27,586 bases of DNA, taken from contig JAFXPL010000143.1 of the NCBI GenBank assembly GCA_017527945.1, positions 1-27,586 of the forward strand, in the 5' to 3' direction. Positions 1-8,954 of the stretch are shown one piece after another. A program made the translations under genes and the position numbers. This stretch comes from Bacteroidales bacterium (GTDB taxonomy: Bacteria; Bacteroidota; Bacteroidia; Bacteroidales; WCHB1-69). The notes beneath the pieces were generated by a model. That model was not told the origin of the DNA. It searched no databases and saw only the letters and a list, made by a program, of their open reading frames with translations. Positions within the stretch are counted from its first letter, which is position 1, and every line of letters starts with the position of its first letter.

Positions 1-115
1 CAACTATGCGGCTGACGATGCGCACTGGGTCGCTCTCGGGGATGTTCTCGCCCAAATCCGAAGGAAAAAGCACTGTCTGCCCTTGAGGATACGATTTAAA
101 TTGTATTTTTGCCAT
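1..115 (-). CDS. IS1182-family transposase, N-terminal fragment (runs off window)
   Basis: The minus strand opens at an ATG at 113-115 and stays open to the window edge, giving 38 residues. They contain YPQGQTVLFPSDLGE followed by IPESDPVRIVSRIV. This pattern (a 'YPQGQ..LFP' motif, then 'IPE..PVR.V') is the recognisable beginning of IS1182-family DDE transposases, which cut and paste the element. Only the N-terminus is in view, so the catalytic core and the intactness of the element cannot be judged. A Bacteroidota-type promoter lies just upstream, which fits an intact 5' end. The family call rests on this short motif from memory. Confidence 0.7.
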   Translation of the reverse strand, partial: MAKIQFKSYPQGQTVLFPSDLGENIPESDPVRIVSRIV

Positions 116-131
116 CTCTTTAGTTATGGTG

Positions 132-161
132 CAAAGATACAAAAATCTTTGACACGGCAAA
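132..161 (-). promoter_or_regulatory. Promoter of the IS transposase
   Basis: On the minus strand TTTG (plus 158-161) is followed after 18 bases by TATCTTTG (plus 132-139). This matches the Bacteroidota consensus TTTG-N~19-TAnnTTTG. It lies 16 bases upstream of the transposase ATG. The -33 element overlaps the edge of the hairpin at 159-191. Confidence 0.6.
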
Positions 162-191
162 GCCCTAACCTGCCAATGTTAGGGCTTTTTT
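159..191 (+). terminator. Strong hairpin with T-run (plus-strand intrinsic terminator)
   Basis: AAAGCCCTAAC at 159-169 pairs perfectly with GTTAGGGCTTT at 178-188 (11 bp) across an 8-base loop. The plus strand continues into a T-run ending at 191, as in a rho-independent terminator. On the minus strand only three T residues end the stem before GCC, so it should be a poor terminator for transcripts coming from the NRPS gene. It lies inside the IS end, where it could insulate the element from outside transcription. Confidence 0.5.
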
Positions 192-210
192 GCAAAAAAA
201 AGAGGGCGCG

Positions 211-229
211 CCACTTTTGACACACCCTC
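211..229. repeat. Candidate terminal inverted repeat of the IS element
   Basis: The sequence CCACTTTTGACACACCCTC, read inward from the minus side as GAGGGTGTGTCAAAAGTGG, resembles the GTGTGTCAAAA-type ends I associate with Bacteroidota IS elements. It lies about 95 bp upstream of the transposase start, a plausible place for the element's end. Just outside it the heptamer AAATCAC occurs three times (233-239, 240-246, 254-260). The partner repeat is outside the window, so the assignment is tentative. Confidence 0.35.
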
Positions 230-259
230 GTCAAATCACAAATCACTGATTTCAAATCA

Positions 260-3200
260 CTAATCAAAGAATCCCAGCCCGCTGATGGCACTCAACATCT
301 GGTCCACATAGTCCCAAGTTGTGGGCGACCATTTGAAGCCCATACGGTAAAGGACCTGCGTGGTGTAAGCGTTGACCACCGGGATGCTGGAAGCTTTCAT
401 GCCGTGAGCCACGTCCTTGTAGGCAAGCAGGCTGGAAAGCGTTTTGGCCTTCTGCGGATCGTTGCCCGCTCTTTCCATCGCCGCGTCATACTCCTCGTCC
501 TCAACGAGACGGATGTCCGTGCCGAGGTTGTTGAGACCGCCGAGCACATCGCCAAGGAAGAGCGCGTGGTTGTTGTAGGTGTGGAACACGCAGCATTCCT
601 TGGGCGTGGTGCTGAGCAGGATGATTGCCTGCGCGACCTCATCGATGGGCGAGAACTCCACCCGGTTCTCGTAGATGGAATAAGGACAGCAGCCCAGCAT
701 ATTATAGACCTTGATACGGCCCATGAAGGCGTTCGTGGAGAAGTTGATCTGGAATTCACCGTCTTTGGCACGCGCCGCCAGATTACCGACACGGATGACC
801 TTAGCCGACAGTCCGTTCTCCGCAATGGCCTGCAGGACGACCCGTTCCGCCATGAATTTGGAGTGTACGTACTGGTTGCCGAGATACTGTCCGTCGTAGA
901 GACGCTGCTCACTGAAGACATGGTCGGGAGAGACGCTGTTGTTGACGTTGACACCGCCGGTGCTGTACGTGGAGATGTGCACCAACCGCGCTCCGGTCTT
1001 GAGGCAGAAATCGACGCAGCGCTGCGCACCGCCGATGTTCACGTCTTCGATCTCCGTGCCTTTGCTGAAGTGCTTCACCACCGCCGCGCAGTTGAAGACC
1101 GTGTCGATTTTCGCTTCGACAAGTTCGACGAGGTCGTTGGTGACGTCGCCGAGCACGATTCTCAGACGATTGCCGAACAGCTCGTCGTAAGTATTCTCGA
1201 AGTAGTAGAACAGCAGGGTCTTGAGACGATGTTCGGCAGCATCCATATCCTTGTCGCGCACTAAGCAGTAGATGTTCGGCACGTCGGAGGCAATCAGTTC
1301 CTGCAACACGTGGATGCCGAGGTAACCCGTGGCGCCGGTGAGCAGCACATCGCCCAACGACTGGCGCTCGCCGTTCCGGAAGTTGTCCAGCGTGTTGTTG
1401 TCCAGCAGGTTGTTGATGGCGGTGTAGTCGAAGTTGGAGACATCTTCCTCATCCGTGCTGATGGCTGTTGCGCCGGTGAGGAGCGCGGCGAGTTTCCGCG
1501 GGGTGTTGTTGGCAAAGACATCGCCGTAGGCCACGTGATACCCAGCCTTGTCGGCTTCGAGGATGACACGGGTGACCATAAGCGAGGTGCCGCCCAAGTC
1601 GAAGAAATTGTCGGTGGCGCTGATTTTGTCCATAGCCAAGATTTCGCCGAAGATTCTGCAGAACTGGCGTTCCATCTCGTTGGCCGGTGCCACATACTCG
1701 CGGTCGGAGGCTTGCATGACCGGCGCCGGCAGGGCTTTGCGGTTCACCTTCTGGTTCTGGTTCAGCGGGATGGCGTCAATCTGCATGGTGGCCGCCGGAA
1801 TCATATAGGGCGGCTTCTGCTGGCCGATGAAGGCGTTGAGCTCCTTGACATTGACCTTGCTGTCGCTGACGATATAGGCGGCGATGTACTTGCCACCGTT
1901 CTCATAATCAAAGGCTTGCACGGTGACATCCTTGATGCCGGGGAATTGGCGGATAACGGTTTCCACCTCTTTCATCTCGATACGGAAACCGCGAATCTTC
2001 ACCTGACCGTCTTTGCGCCCCACGAACTGGACGTTGCCGTCGGGGAGGTAGCGGACGATGTCGCCGGTACGGTAAATACGTTCATAACCAGGGGCCTGGC
2101 TGAACGGATTCCGGATGTAGGTTTCGGCAGTCTTCTCGGGACGGTTGAGGTAGCCGCGGCTCACCTGGGGACCGCTCACCCACAACTCGCCGGCCGCCCC
2201 GATGGGCAGTCTGTTGAACTGCTTGTCCACGATATAGAGTTTCAGGTTGTCCAACGGCTTGCCGATCGGGATGTCCAACTCGTAATCCTTCACCCAGTAG
2301 TTGGTGGTGAAGATGGTACACTCCGTGGGACCGTAGCCGTTGAACATCTTGTAGTTCGTCGGTGGATCCAAGGCCGCGAGTTTCTCTCCGCCGACGGCGA
2401 AGCAGCGCAGGGAATGGTTCTCCACATTGGTGGCAAACTGGTAGCCTAACTGCGTGGTGATGAAGGAGTGGGTGATGCCCTGCGTGTTGAAGTAGTCGTT
2501 CAGGTCGGGCAGGTTCAAGCGGATGTCGTCGCCGATGATATGAACGCAGGCACCGCAGGTCAAGGCCGGGTACATGTCCATCATGCAGGCGTCGAAGCCG
2601 TAGCTGGCGTAGGCGGCCACGCGGTCGTTGGCGGTGAGACCGTAATACCGCTGGTACCAATGGCTGAAGGCCACGAGGTTACCGTGTTCGAGCTGGCAGC
2701 CCTTAGGCGTGCCTGTAGAACCGGAGGTATAAAGCAGGATGAATAACGTAGAAGGCTGGATGTCAACGGATAGCGGCTTGGCATCAGGGAGTTTTTCGAC
2801 ATCTTTGGTCAGCAGAACTGTACCCTGGTATTCATCCACCACAGGCCTCAGATCCTCATCGGCAATCAGCATCTTGGCGTTGGCGTCTTTCATCATGAAG
2901 TTGAGACGCTCGGCGGGATAACTCGGGTCGAGCGGTTGGTAGGCGCAACCGGCTTTCAGCACGCCGAGCGAGGCGATGACCATCCACTCGCAACGCGGGA
3001 TGAGTACCGACACGACATCCTCTTTTCCAAGACCTTGCGAGGCGATGTAGGCGGCGATACGCTCTGAGATGGCATCCACTTCGCGGTAGGTGTATTGGTG
3101 GTCGTGATAGACGACTGCCATGTTGTCAGGCGTTTGCTCTACCTGATGGCGGAACAGCGAAACGATGTTCTGCGTGTTGTCGTACGGCACTTCCGTCTGG

Positions 3201-6200
3201 TTGAAGCTGTCGAGAACAGCGGTTTGTTCGGCATCCAGCAGGGAAACCTGCAGCAATGCTTTTTCGGGCTGACAGATGAAGGCGTTGACCGCGTTGCTGA
3301 CCGACTGCGCGAGCCGCTGCATCAAACTTTCGCTGTAACGGCCGTTGTCGTATTCGATGCAGACGCTCGGCGCGCCGTCGTTCTCCTGGATGTAGAACGC
3401 GATGCGGAACTTCGGCACGTCCAATTCGAGGGGCTCAATCTCCAGTTTCTGTCCATTGACGATATAGCTGTCGATAACACCCATCTGATAGGCGAACATA
3501 ATCTCGGCCGACAAATCGTAATCCGCGGCGATTTGCGCGAACGGGTAGTTTTCGTGACGAAGCGTCTCGTCAAAGTTCGCGCTGGTCTCGTTCAGGAACT
3601 CCATCACGCTCTGCTCGCCAATCTGGGCGCTCAGGGCCAACGTGTTGACGAACATGCCCACCGTGTTGCGGATGCGCAGATCGGAACGGCCGTTGCTGAT
3701 GGTCGTGATGCAAATCTGCTCGTTGTTGGTGAAGCGAGCGAGCGAATAGAACACCGCCGCCAAGGTGAGGTGCGCGGGCGAGAGGTTGTGCTGCTTGCAG
3801 AAAGTCTCCATCGCCTTAAAATCCAGTTTGCTGGATGCACATCGGGTAAAACCTTGTTCGACAGGATTGGTCAAGTCGGAGGGCACCTCGGTGACGCCTT
3901 CCACCTTCCCAAGGCGTTCCTGGAAGAAGGCTTGGGCTTCGGCATGCTTCGGACTCTCCTCGGCCGCCTTCTCGTCGGCGACGAAAGCGGCATAACTGAT
4001 GGCTTCGGCTTCAATCTCTTGACCGTTCATCAACTCACACAACTGGTTGACAAACAAGTCAAACGAACTTCCATCGAAAATCAAGTGATGGACATCGACC
4101 AGAAGATAAACCCGTTCTTCCGTCGTGACGATTTCCATACGGTACAAGGGCCCTTTCTTCAGGTTGAACGGCTTGACGAACTCCACTTTGTATTTCTCCA
4201 GCTCCTCTTCGCTTAACTTGCTTTGTGTGATGACCACAGGCTGGTTGGCATCCACGATTTGCACGATGTCGCTGCCTTCGCTGCCGAAATGCACGTGGAA
4301 CTGCGGATGCGCCTTGACGATGGTCTCGACGGACTTCGCCAACAGTGCGGTATCGGTATCTTTCGGGAAACCTATCAACGATGGGATGTTGTAGATGGTG
4401 GAGGTCGGCTGTTTCATGCAGTCCACATAAACGCCCATCTGCGCGTACGAAAGCGGAACATTCGTGGACTCCACACTGTGTTCTTCCGATTCTTGCCGTG
4501 ACTGCACCGGGGCATTCAGCAGAAGGTTGAGAATCTCATTCTCAATATATTGGATATTGCCCTTCTTGACCAATTCTTTGGAATCCACCGTGACGCCGTA
4601 CTTCTTGTTGAGTTGCACGGCCAGTTTGATGGCGGAGATGGAGGTGAGACCGACGTATCCGAGGATGGTTGTGACACCGAAATCTTTCGTGCCGACGATG
4701 CCGGCCACAATCTCGTGCAGTTCCTCCTCGAGGATGTTCATCGGCACATGGCTTTCCTCCACGGTTTCCGCTTTTTTCTCGGGTTTCGGGAGGGCTTTCT
4801 TGTTGACCTTCTGGTTCTGGTTGAGCGGGATCGCCTCAATCTGCATCGTGACGGCCGGCACCATATAGGGCGGTTTCTCGTCCATGATGAAGTTGTTCAG
4901 CGCCTCGATGTCAACCGGCTCATCCGCCACGACATACGCGGCGATGAACTTGCCGCCGCCTTCCTCTTCGAAAGCCTGCACGGTGGCGTCTTTGATGCCG
5001 GGGAACTCGCGGACGATGCTCTCCACCTCCTTGAGCTCGACGCGGAAGCCACGGATTTTCACCTGGCCGTCCTTGCGCCCCACAAACTCGACGTCGCCTG
5101 ACGGCAGGTAGCGCACAATGTCGCCGGAGCGATAGACCCGGTCGTATTTCCCCTCGTGGTCAAATGGGTTGGGCAGATAGACCTCAGCGGTCTTTTCCGG
5201 GCGGTTGAGGTATCCGCGCGTCACCTGCGGACCCGCCACCCAGAGTTCGCCGGGAGCCCCGATGGGAAGCCGATGTCCCTGTTTGTCAACGATGTAGCAT
5301 TTCACATTCTGCTGCGCCTTGCCGATGGGGATGTTCTTGCGACGGTCGGTCACATCGTAGTTGGTCACGTAACAGATGGACTCGGACGGGCCATAGCCGT
5401 TGCCCACGATATAGTTCGCAGGCGGCACCATCGACGGCAGCTTTTCACCGCCCGTGAGAAGCCGCTCCAGCGACTTGCATTCAAAGTTGGAGGCAAACTG
5501 GAAGGCCACCTGCGTGGTCATGAAGGCGTGGGTGATGCCGTTCTGCTCGAAATAGTCATTCAAGGCCATCAGGTCAAGACGGATTTCCTCCGGGATGATA
5601 TAGAGTTGGGCACCGATGGTGAGCGGGCCATAGATCTCCTCTATCGAGGCGTCGAAGCCGTAGCTGGCGTATGCGGCGATTTTGCTCTGCGAGGTGATGT
5701 GGTGACAAGCCTGATGCATGTGGCAGAAAGCCACCACGTTGCGGTGCTCCACCTGGCACCCTTTGGGCACGCCCGTGGTACCGGAAGTGTAAATCATGGT
5801 CATCAGACTATGGGGATTCGGCTCAACCAACTCGACGGGTGCCGCGAATCCCGGGGTGATGTCACCCGTGAACAGCGTCTCGCCCTGATAGAAGTCCACC
5901 AAAGAAAGCAGCTCCTTGTCCGCAATCAACAATTTGGCGGCCGAATCCTTCATCATAAATTCGAGACGTTCCTTGGGATAGCTGGGATCCAGCGGTTGGT
6001 AGGCGCAACCGGCTTTCAGCACACCGATAGAGGCAATGGCCATCCATTCGCAACGCGGAATCAGGACCGAGACCACATCTTCCGCCCCTAATCCTTTAGA
6101 GGTCAAGTAATAAGCGATACAGTCACTCAACTCGTCCACTTGCTTATAGGTATATTCCCTGCCTTGAAAGACCACGGCCACCTTGTCGGGCACGGCCGCC

Positions 6201-7534
6201 GCCTGCTTGCGGAAGAGAGTGATGATGGTCTGGCTCTCGTCGTAAGGCACGTCGGTCTGGTTGAAGGCGTCAAGCATGGCCTTCTGTTCGTTAGTGGTGA
6301 TGTCAACGTCGCGCAGGTACGTCTGGGTCAGGAAGCCTTCCAAGACGGCTTCGTAACTTTCCATAAACTGGGCCATCAACGTTTCAGAGTACTCGTTGGC
6401 ATTATATTCCGCCTCCAAGAAATACTGATCGTTACGGATGAAAGCCTTCATGTACAGAGAGTTGCCACGTGTATCATCATTCAGGCGCACCATCTGCATC
6501 GGTTTTCCCATCAACATCTCATCCGCAAACAATGTTCCATGCCAGGCGAAAGAGGAAGGGCACTGCAGTTGGAGGTCGTGGACGGCATCGCTATAGGCAT
6601 ACGCCTCATATTGGCGGCAGCTGCCGATCAGCTCCTGTCCAGCTTTCAGGAAATCCAGCACTGTGGTTTCGTCATCGAACTTCGCATAGTAAGGGAAGGT
6701 CTTCACGGTCATGCCCACGGAATGGAGCAAACGCTTGTCGGAGCGACCGTCGTAAATCGTTTCGAACAGTGCCTCCTGCTCATTGCTGTATTTCGCTAAG
6801 AGGAAAGAATATACAGCGGTGAACAGCGTGCTCTTGAAGATGCCGTTGGCCTTGCAGTAAGCCTCGACGCGGGCTTTTTCAGTGCGAAGGCGACGCTCCA
6901 TTTTCCCTTCGGAAGGTTCCGTGATTTCCAAGTCAGGCATAAGCTGGGTGTATGTGTCGCCACAGTCGAAGTTCTGCGCATACCAACGTTTCCCATCCTC
7001 GAAAGCGGCAGTCTTCCGCAGCTCGGCTTCGGCGAGTGCCACCTCCGCCAAGGTCAGCTCCTCGGGTGCGAGCGTTTCGCCGTTGTATGCTTTTTCCACA
7101 TCATGCATAATCAACTTCAGCGAGGTACCGTCGAAGATAATGTGGTGTGTGCTGAAAAACCAATAGATATGGTCCGCATCGCGCATCAGCCGCGTATGGA
7201 AAAGCCTTCCACCGACGAGTTTGTACGGCTGCACAAAATTCCGTTTCTCCTCTTCGATGTCCTTAACCTGCTCGACGGAAAGGCTGAACTCCTCCTTTTC
7301 CATGTCGATGGACTGAAACGGGTCGCCTTCGCCGCTCACCTCGATTCGCGTGAAAAGCGTGGGGTGGGTCTTGAATGCGGTCTCGATGGCGCGGCAGAGA
7401 CGCTCGGCGTCGAGGCTGCCGTCAAGAACATATAAGAAGGGCAGGTTGTAGTAGGGCTCGTTTTCGTGACTTACGCATTCCGCGTAGATGCCATATTGGG
7501 TTTGGGATAATGGGGCGGTTATTTTCATATTCAA
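260..7534 (-). CDS. Dimodular non-ribosomal peptide synthetase, C-A-T-C-A-T-reductase
   Basis: This 2424-residue cytosolic megasynthase should join two amino acids and release the chain by NAD(P)H reduction. Domain order: condensation 1 (about 1-420, HHIIFDG at 130-136), adenylation 1 (about 440-930, TSGTTGVPKG at 583-592), carrier 1 (GLTS with the pantetheine Ser at 965), condensation 2 (HHLIFDG at 1149-1155), adenylation 2 (TSGSTGTPKG at 1603-1612), carrier 2 (LGGTS, Ser 1984), and a terminal short-chain-dehydrogenase-type reductase (about 2060-2424, GATGYLG at 2067-2073, catalytic Tyr2222 and Lys2226). All core motifs appear intact. There is no epimerase, methyltransferase or thioesterase domain. 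Reductive release implies a dipeptide aldehyde or alcohol, or a cyclised imine/pyrazinone; the N-terminal condensation domain suggests N-acylation of the first residue. The two adenylation domains are close duplicates. It is the last gene of a same-strand cluster that includes its likely phosphopantetheinyl transferase. Substrates are not known. Confidence 0.93.
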   Translation of the reverse strand: MNMKITAPLSQTQYGIYAECVSHENEPYYNLPFLYVLDGSLDAERLCRAIETAFKTHPTLFTRIEVSGEGDPFQSIDMEKEEFSLSVEQVKDIEEEKRNFVQPYKLVGGRLFHTRLMRDADHIYWFFSTHHIIFDGTSLKLIMHDVEKAYNGETLAPEELTLAEVALAEAELRKTAAFEDGKRWYAQNFDCGDTYTQLMPDLEITEPSEGKMERRLRTEKARVEAYCKANGIFKSTLFTAVYSFLLAKYSNEQEALFETIYDGRSDKRLLHSVGMTVKTFPYYAKFDDETTVLDFLKAGQELIGSCRQYEAYAYSDAVHDLQLQCPSSFAWHGTLFADEMLMGKPMQMVRLNDDTRGNSLYMKAFIRNDQYFLEAEYNANEYSETLMAQFMESYEAVLEGFLTQTYLRDVDITTNEQKAMLDAFNQTDVPYDESQTIITLFRKQAAAVPDKVAVVFQGREYTYKQVDELSDCIAYYLTSKGLGAEDVVSVLIPRCEWMAIASIGVLKAGCAYQPLDPSYPKERLEFMMKDSAAKLLIADKELLSLVDFYQGETLFTGDITPGFAAPVELVEPNPHSLMTMIYTSGTTGVPKGCQVEHRNVVAFCHMHQACHHITSQSKIAAYASYGFDASIEEIYGPLTIGAQLYIIPEEIRLDLMALNDYFEQNGITHAFMTTQVAFQFASNFECKSLERLLTGGEKLPSMVPPANYIVGNGYGPSESICYVTNYDVTDRRKNIPIGKAQQNVKCYIVDKQGHRLPIGAPGELWVAGPQVTRGYLNRPEKTAEVYLPNPFDHEGKYDRVYRSGDIVRYLPSGDVEFVGRKDGQVKIRGFRVELKEVESIVREFPGIKDATVQAFEEEGGGKFIAAYVVADEPVDIEALNNFIMDEKPPYMVPAVTMQIEAIPLNQNQKVNKKALPKPEKKAETVEESHVPMNILEEELHEIVAGIVGTKDFGVTTILGYVGLTSISAIKLAVQLNKKYGVTVDSKELVKKGNIQYIENEILNLLLNAPVQSRQESEEHSVESTNVPLSYAQMGVYVDCMKQPTSTIYNIPSLIGFPKDTDTALLAKSVETIVKAHPQFHVHFGSEGSDIVQIVDANQPVVITQSKLSEEELEKYKVEFVKPFNLKKGPLYRMEIVTTEERVYLLVDVHHLIFDGSSFDLFVNQLCELMNGQEIEAEAISYAAFVADEKAAEESPKHAEAQAFFQERLGKVEGVTEVPSDLTNPVEQGFTRCASSKLDFKAMETFCKQHNLSPAHLTLAAVFYSLARFTNNEQICITTISNGRSDLRIRNTVGMFVNTLALSAQIGEQSVMEFLNETSANFDETLRHENYPFAQIAADYDLSAEIMFAYQMGVIDSYIVNGQKLEIEPLELDVPKFRIAFYIQENDGAPSVCIEYDNGRYSESLMQRLAQSVSNAVNAFICQPEKALLQVSLLDAEQTAVLDSFNQTEVPYDNTQNIVSLFRHQVEQTPDNMAVVYHDHQYTYREVDAISERIAAYIASQGLGKEDVVSVLIPRCEWMVIASLGVLKAGCAYQPLDPSYPAERLNFMMKDANAKMLIADEDLRPVVDEYQGTVLLTKDVEKLPDAKPLSVDIQPSTLFILLYTSGSTGTPKGCQLEHGNLVAFSHWYQRYYGLTANDRVAAYASYGFDACMMDMYPALTCGACVHIIGDDIRLNLPDLNDYFNTQGITHSFITTQLGYQFATNVENHSLRCFAVGGEKLAALDPPTNYKMFNGYGPTECTIFTTNYWVKDYELDIPIGKPLDNLKLYIVDKQFNRLPIGAAGELWVSGPQVSRGYLNRPEKTAETYIRNPFSQAPGYERIYRTGDIVRYLPDGNVQFVGRKDGQVKIRGFRIEMKEVETVIRQFPGIKDVTVQAFDYENGGKYIAAYIVSDSKVNVKELNAFIGQQKPPYMIPAATMQIDAIPLNQNQKVNRKALPAPVMQASDREYVAPANEMERQFCRIFGEILAMDKISATDNFFDLGGTSLMVTRVILEADKAGYHVAYGDVFANNTPRKLAALLTGATAISTDEEDVSNFDYTAINNLLDNNTLDNFRNGERQSLGDVLLTGATGYLGIHVLQELIASDVPNIYCLVRDKDMDAAEHRLKTLLFYYFENTYDELFGNRLRIVLGDVTNDLVELVEAKIDTVFNCAAVVKHFSKGTEIEDVNIGGAQRCVDFCLKTGARLVHISTYSTGGVNVNNSVSPDHVFSEQRLYDGQYLGNQYVHSKFMAERVVLQAIAENGLSAKVIRVGNLAARAKDGEFQINFSTNAFMGRIKVYNMLGCCPYSIYENRVEFSPIDEVAQAIILLSTTPKECCVFHTYNNHALFLGDVLGGLNNLGTDIRLVEDEEYDAAMERAGNDPQKAKTLSSLLAYKDVAHGMKASSIPVVNAYTTQVLYRMGFKWSPTTWDYVDQMLSAISGLGFFD

Positions 7535-7599
7535 GTCTTTTTATTTCAATTTGTTATTGCTATTCTTTTTTTATCCTACAACTACTGGCCAACAGCCTT

Positions 7600-8946
7600 T
7601 TAATGCCCCTTCTTGTCGTTCCAGGCGTAGGTGAAGATGGTCGGGGTGACGGAAAGCATGACCCAGCCCCAATGGAGCCGGCGGCTGCTGGAGACGCGCT
7701 GGAGGGTTTCCATCGTCTCCGTGCCACGCATGAAGGTGTATCCTGCGCCAACCTTGACAAACCCCGCAAACGTGTAGTTGAGGGAGAGCTCGATTTCGTG
7801 CCCCAACGGTTTTTTCAGTTTTGGAAGGTTGGTGGCGATAGCGAAAAAGTGGTAGGCGGCGTTGACATCCAGGCCAGAGTATGGATTTACTTTTGCTCCC
7901 GTATAGAGATTCTGCAGGCCGGGCGTGAAATTGTTCACGTAGCTGTCTATAAAGAAGAAGTCCATAGCGCCGTAGAATTCGTGGTGCGAACCAAAAAGAG
8001 GACAAAAGCCCCTGACCTTGTCGTGGAAAACGAGTCCCAAACCGCCATGAGGCGGCACTGCGAAAAATTTGTCGCCGCTAAGGTAGTCATACCCGACAAA
8101 AAGGTTGTAGATGTCGCTTGGCTTAACCTGGAGTTTCACACTTCCCATAAAGGCATCCAATGGAATGCCGTGCTCCTCTTTGCCCAACTGGTAGTAAAAG
8201 GCACCCTCTAACTTCACAATGCTGGGCTTCAGGACCATATATGAACCTACCAGCTGCTGAAAATAGGTTTTGTCAGGGAAATCCGAGTTTTGGCTCTGCA
8301 TGCCGATATTCATGCCTATCAAGGACAGGCCGAATATGGATTTAGGCGTGTCATAGTGATACCATAGCGTCTGCATGGTTTTGTAGGGTTGTATTCCATC
8401 GGCATAGTGGGTTGTTCCCGTTGACGCGTTGCTTGAGTTCTGATTATAGGCAAGGAGCGCATGCACTTTATGCCCGTAGCCCTCAAAGCCGAACTTCAGC
8501 ACATCATGGGTGGGTGCAGTCATAGCCCAGTCATCGTAGCCCAAGATGCGTTCGTCGTCGTACTCCAGCGTCTGGCGCCCGATCTTGGTGAAAAGTCCGG
8601 TTTTAGTGTGCTTCATCGAGAGCCATCCCTCGGCCAGGCTCAGGGTTCCGCCCGCCTGCCCCCAAACTCCGGAGAACTGTGGCGAGAGCATTATCTCGAA
8701 CCAGTCGGCACGTTTGTAACCGATGTTGAGCCGATACTGCCCCTTGATGAAGTGGGCCCGTTTGCCATTGCCAGCCGTTTCGTCTTCCGGGTCAAAACCA
8801 CCGATGCGGATTTCTCCACGCGTGTTCAGTTTTGCGGAAATGGAGAATTCATTGTCCGCCTCCTGGGCAAAAAGCGCTGTGGTGAACATCATCAGAAAAG
8901 CCCACAGAAGCAAGCGAAGGGTGTTTTTGCCATGATTTCTTAACAT
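7600..8946 (-). CDS. Outer-membrane beta-barrel protein, alginate-export/porin-like
   Basis: A 448-residue protein beginning with a signal peptide (basic MLRNHGKNTLR, hydrophobic LLLWAFLMMFTTALFA, probable cleavage after ALFAQ). The rest is rich in alternating aromatic and polar strands typical of beta-barrels, with phrases such as GRQTLEYDDERILG and YHYDTPKS that recall the Bacteroidota 'alginate export' porin family. It starts 8 bases after the stop of the phosphopantetheinyl transferase gene and ends 65 bases before the NRPS start, so it is almost certainly co-transcribed with both. In this position it may serve as the outer-membrane route for the NRPS product or a precursor; that is inference from context. 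The family name does not imply that alginate is the substrate. Confidence 0.7.
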   Translation of the reverse strand: MLRNHGKNTLRLLLWAFLMMFTTALFAQEADNEFSISAKLNTRGEIRIGGFDPEDETAGNGKRAHFIKGQYRLNIGYKRADWFEIMLSPQFSGVWGQAGGTLSLAEGWLSMKHTKTGLFTKIGRQTLEYDDERILGYDDWAMTAPTHDVLKFGFEGYGHKVHALLAYNQNSSNASTGTTHYADGIQPYKTMQTLWYHYDTPKSIFGLSLIGMNIGMQSQNSDFPDKTYFQQLVGSYMVLKPSIVKLEGAFYYQLGKEEHGIPLDAFMGSVKLQVKPSDIYNLFVGYDYLSGDKFFAVPPHGGLGLVFHDKVRGFCPLFGSHHEFYGAMDFFFIDSYVNNFTPGLQNLYTGAKVNPYSGLDVNAAYHFFAIATNLPKLKKPLGHEIELSLNYTFAGFVKVGAGYTFMRGTETMETLQRVSSSRRLHWGWVMLSVTPTIFTYAWNDKKGH

Positions 8947-8954
8947 AATGATAG

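Noticed and set aside
404..2449. Long plus-strand open frames opposite the NRPS gene (for example 404-1264 and 1310-2449)
   Set aside because: They are antisense to clearly functional reductase, carrier and adenylation motifs, and their translations show no domain. They arise from codon bias in GC-rich coding sequence.
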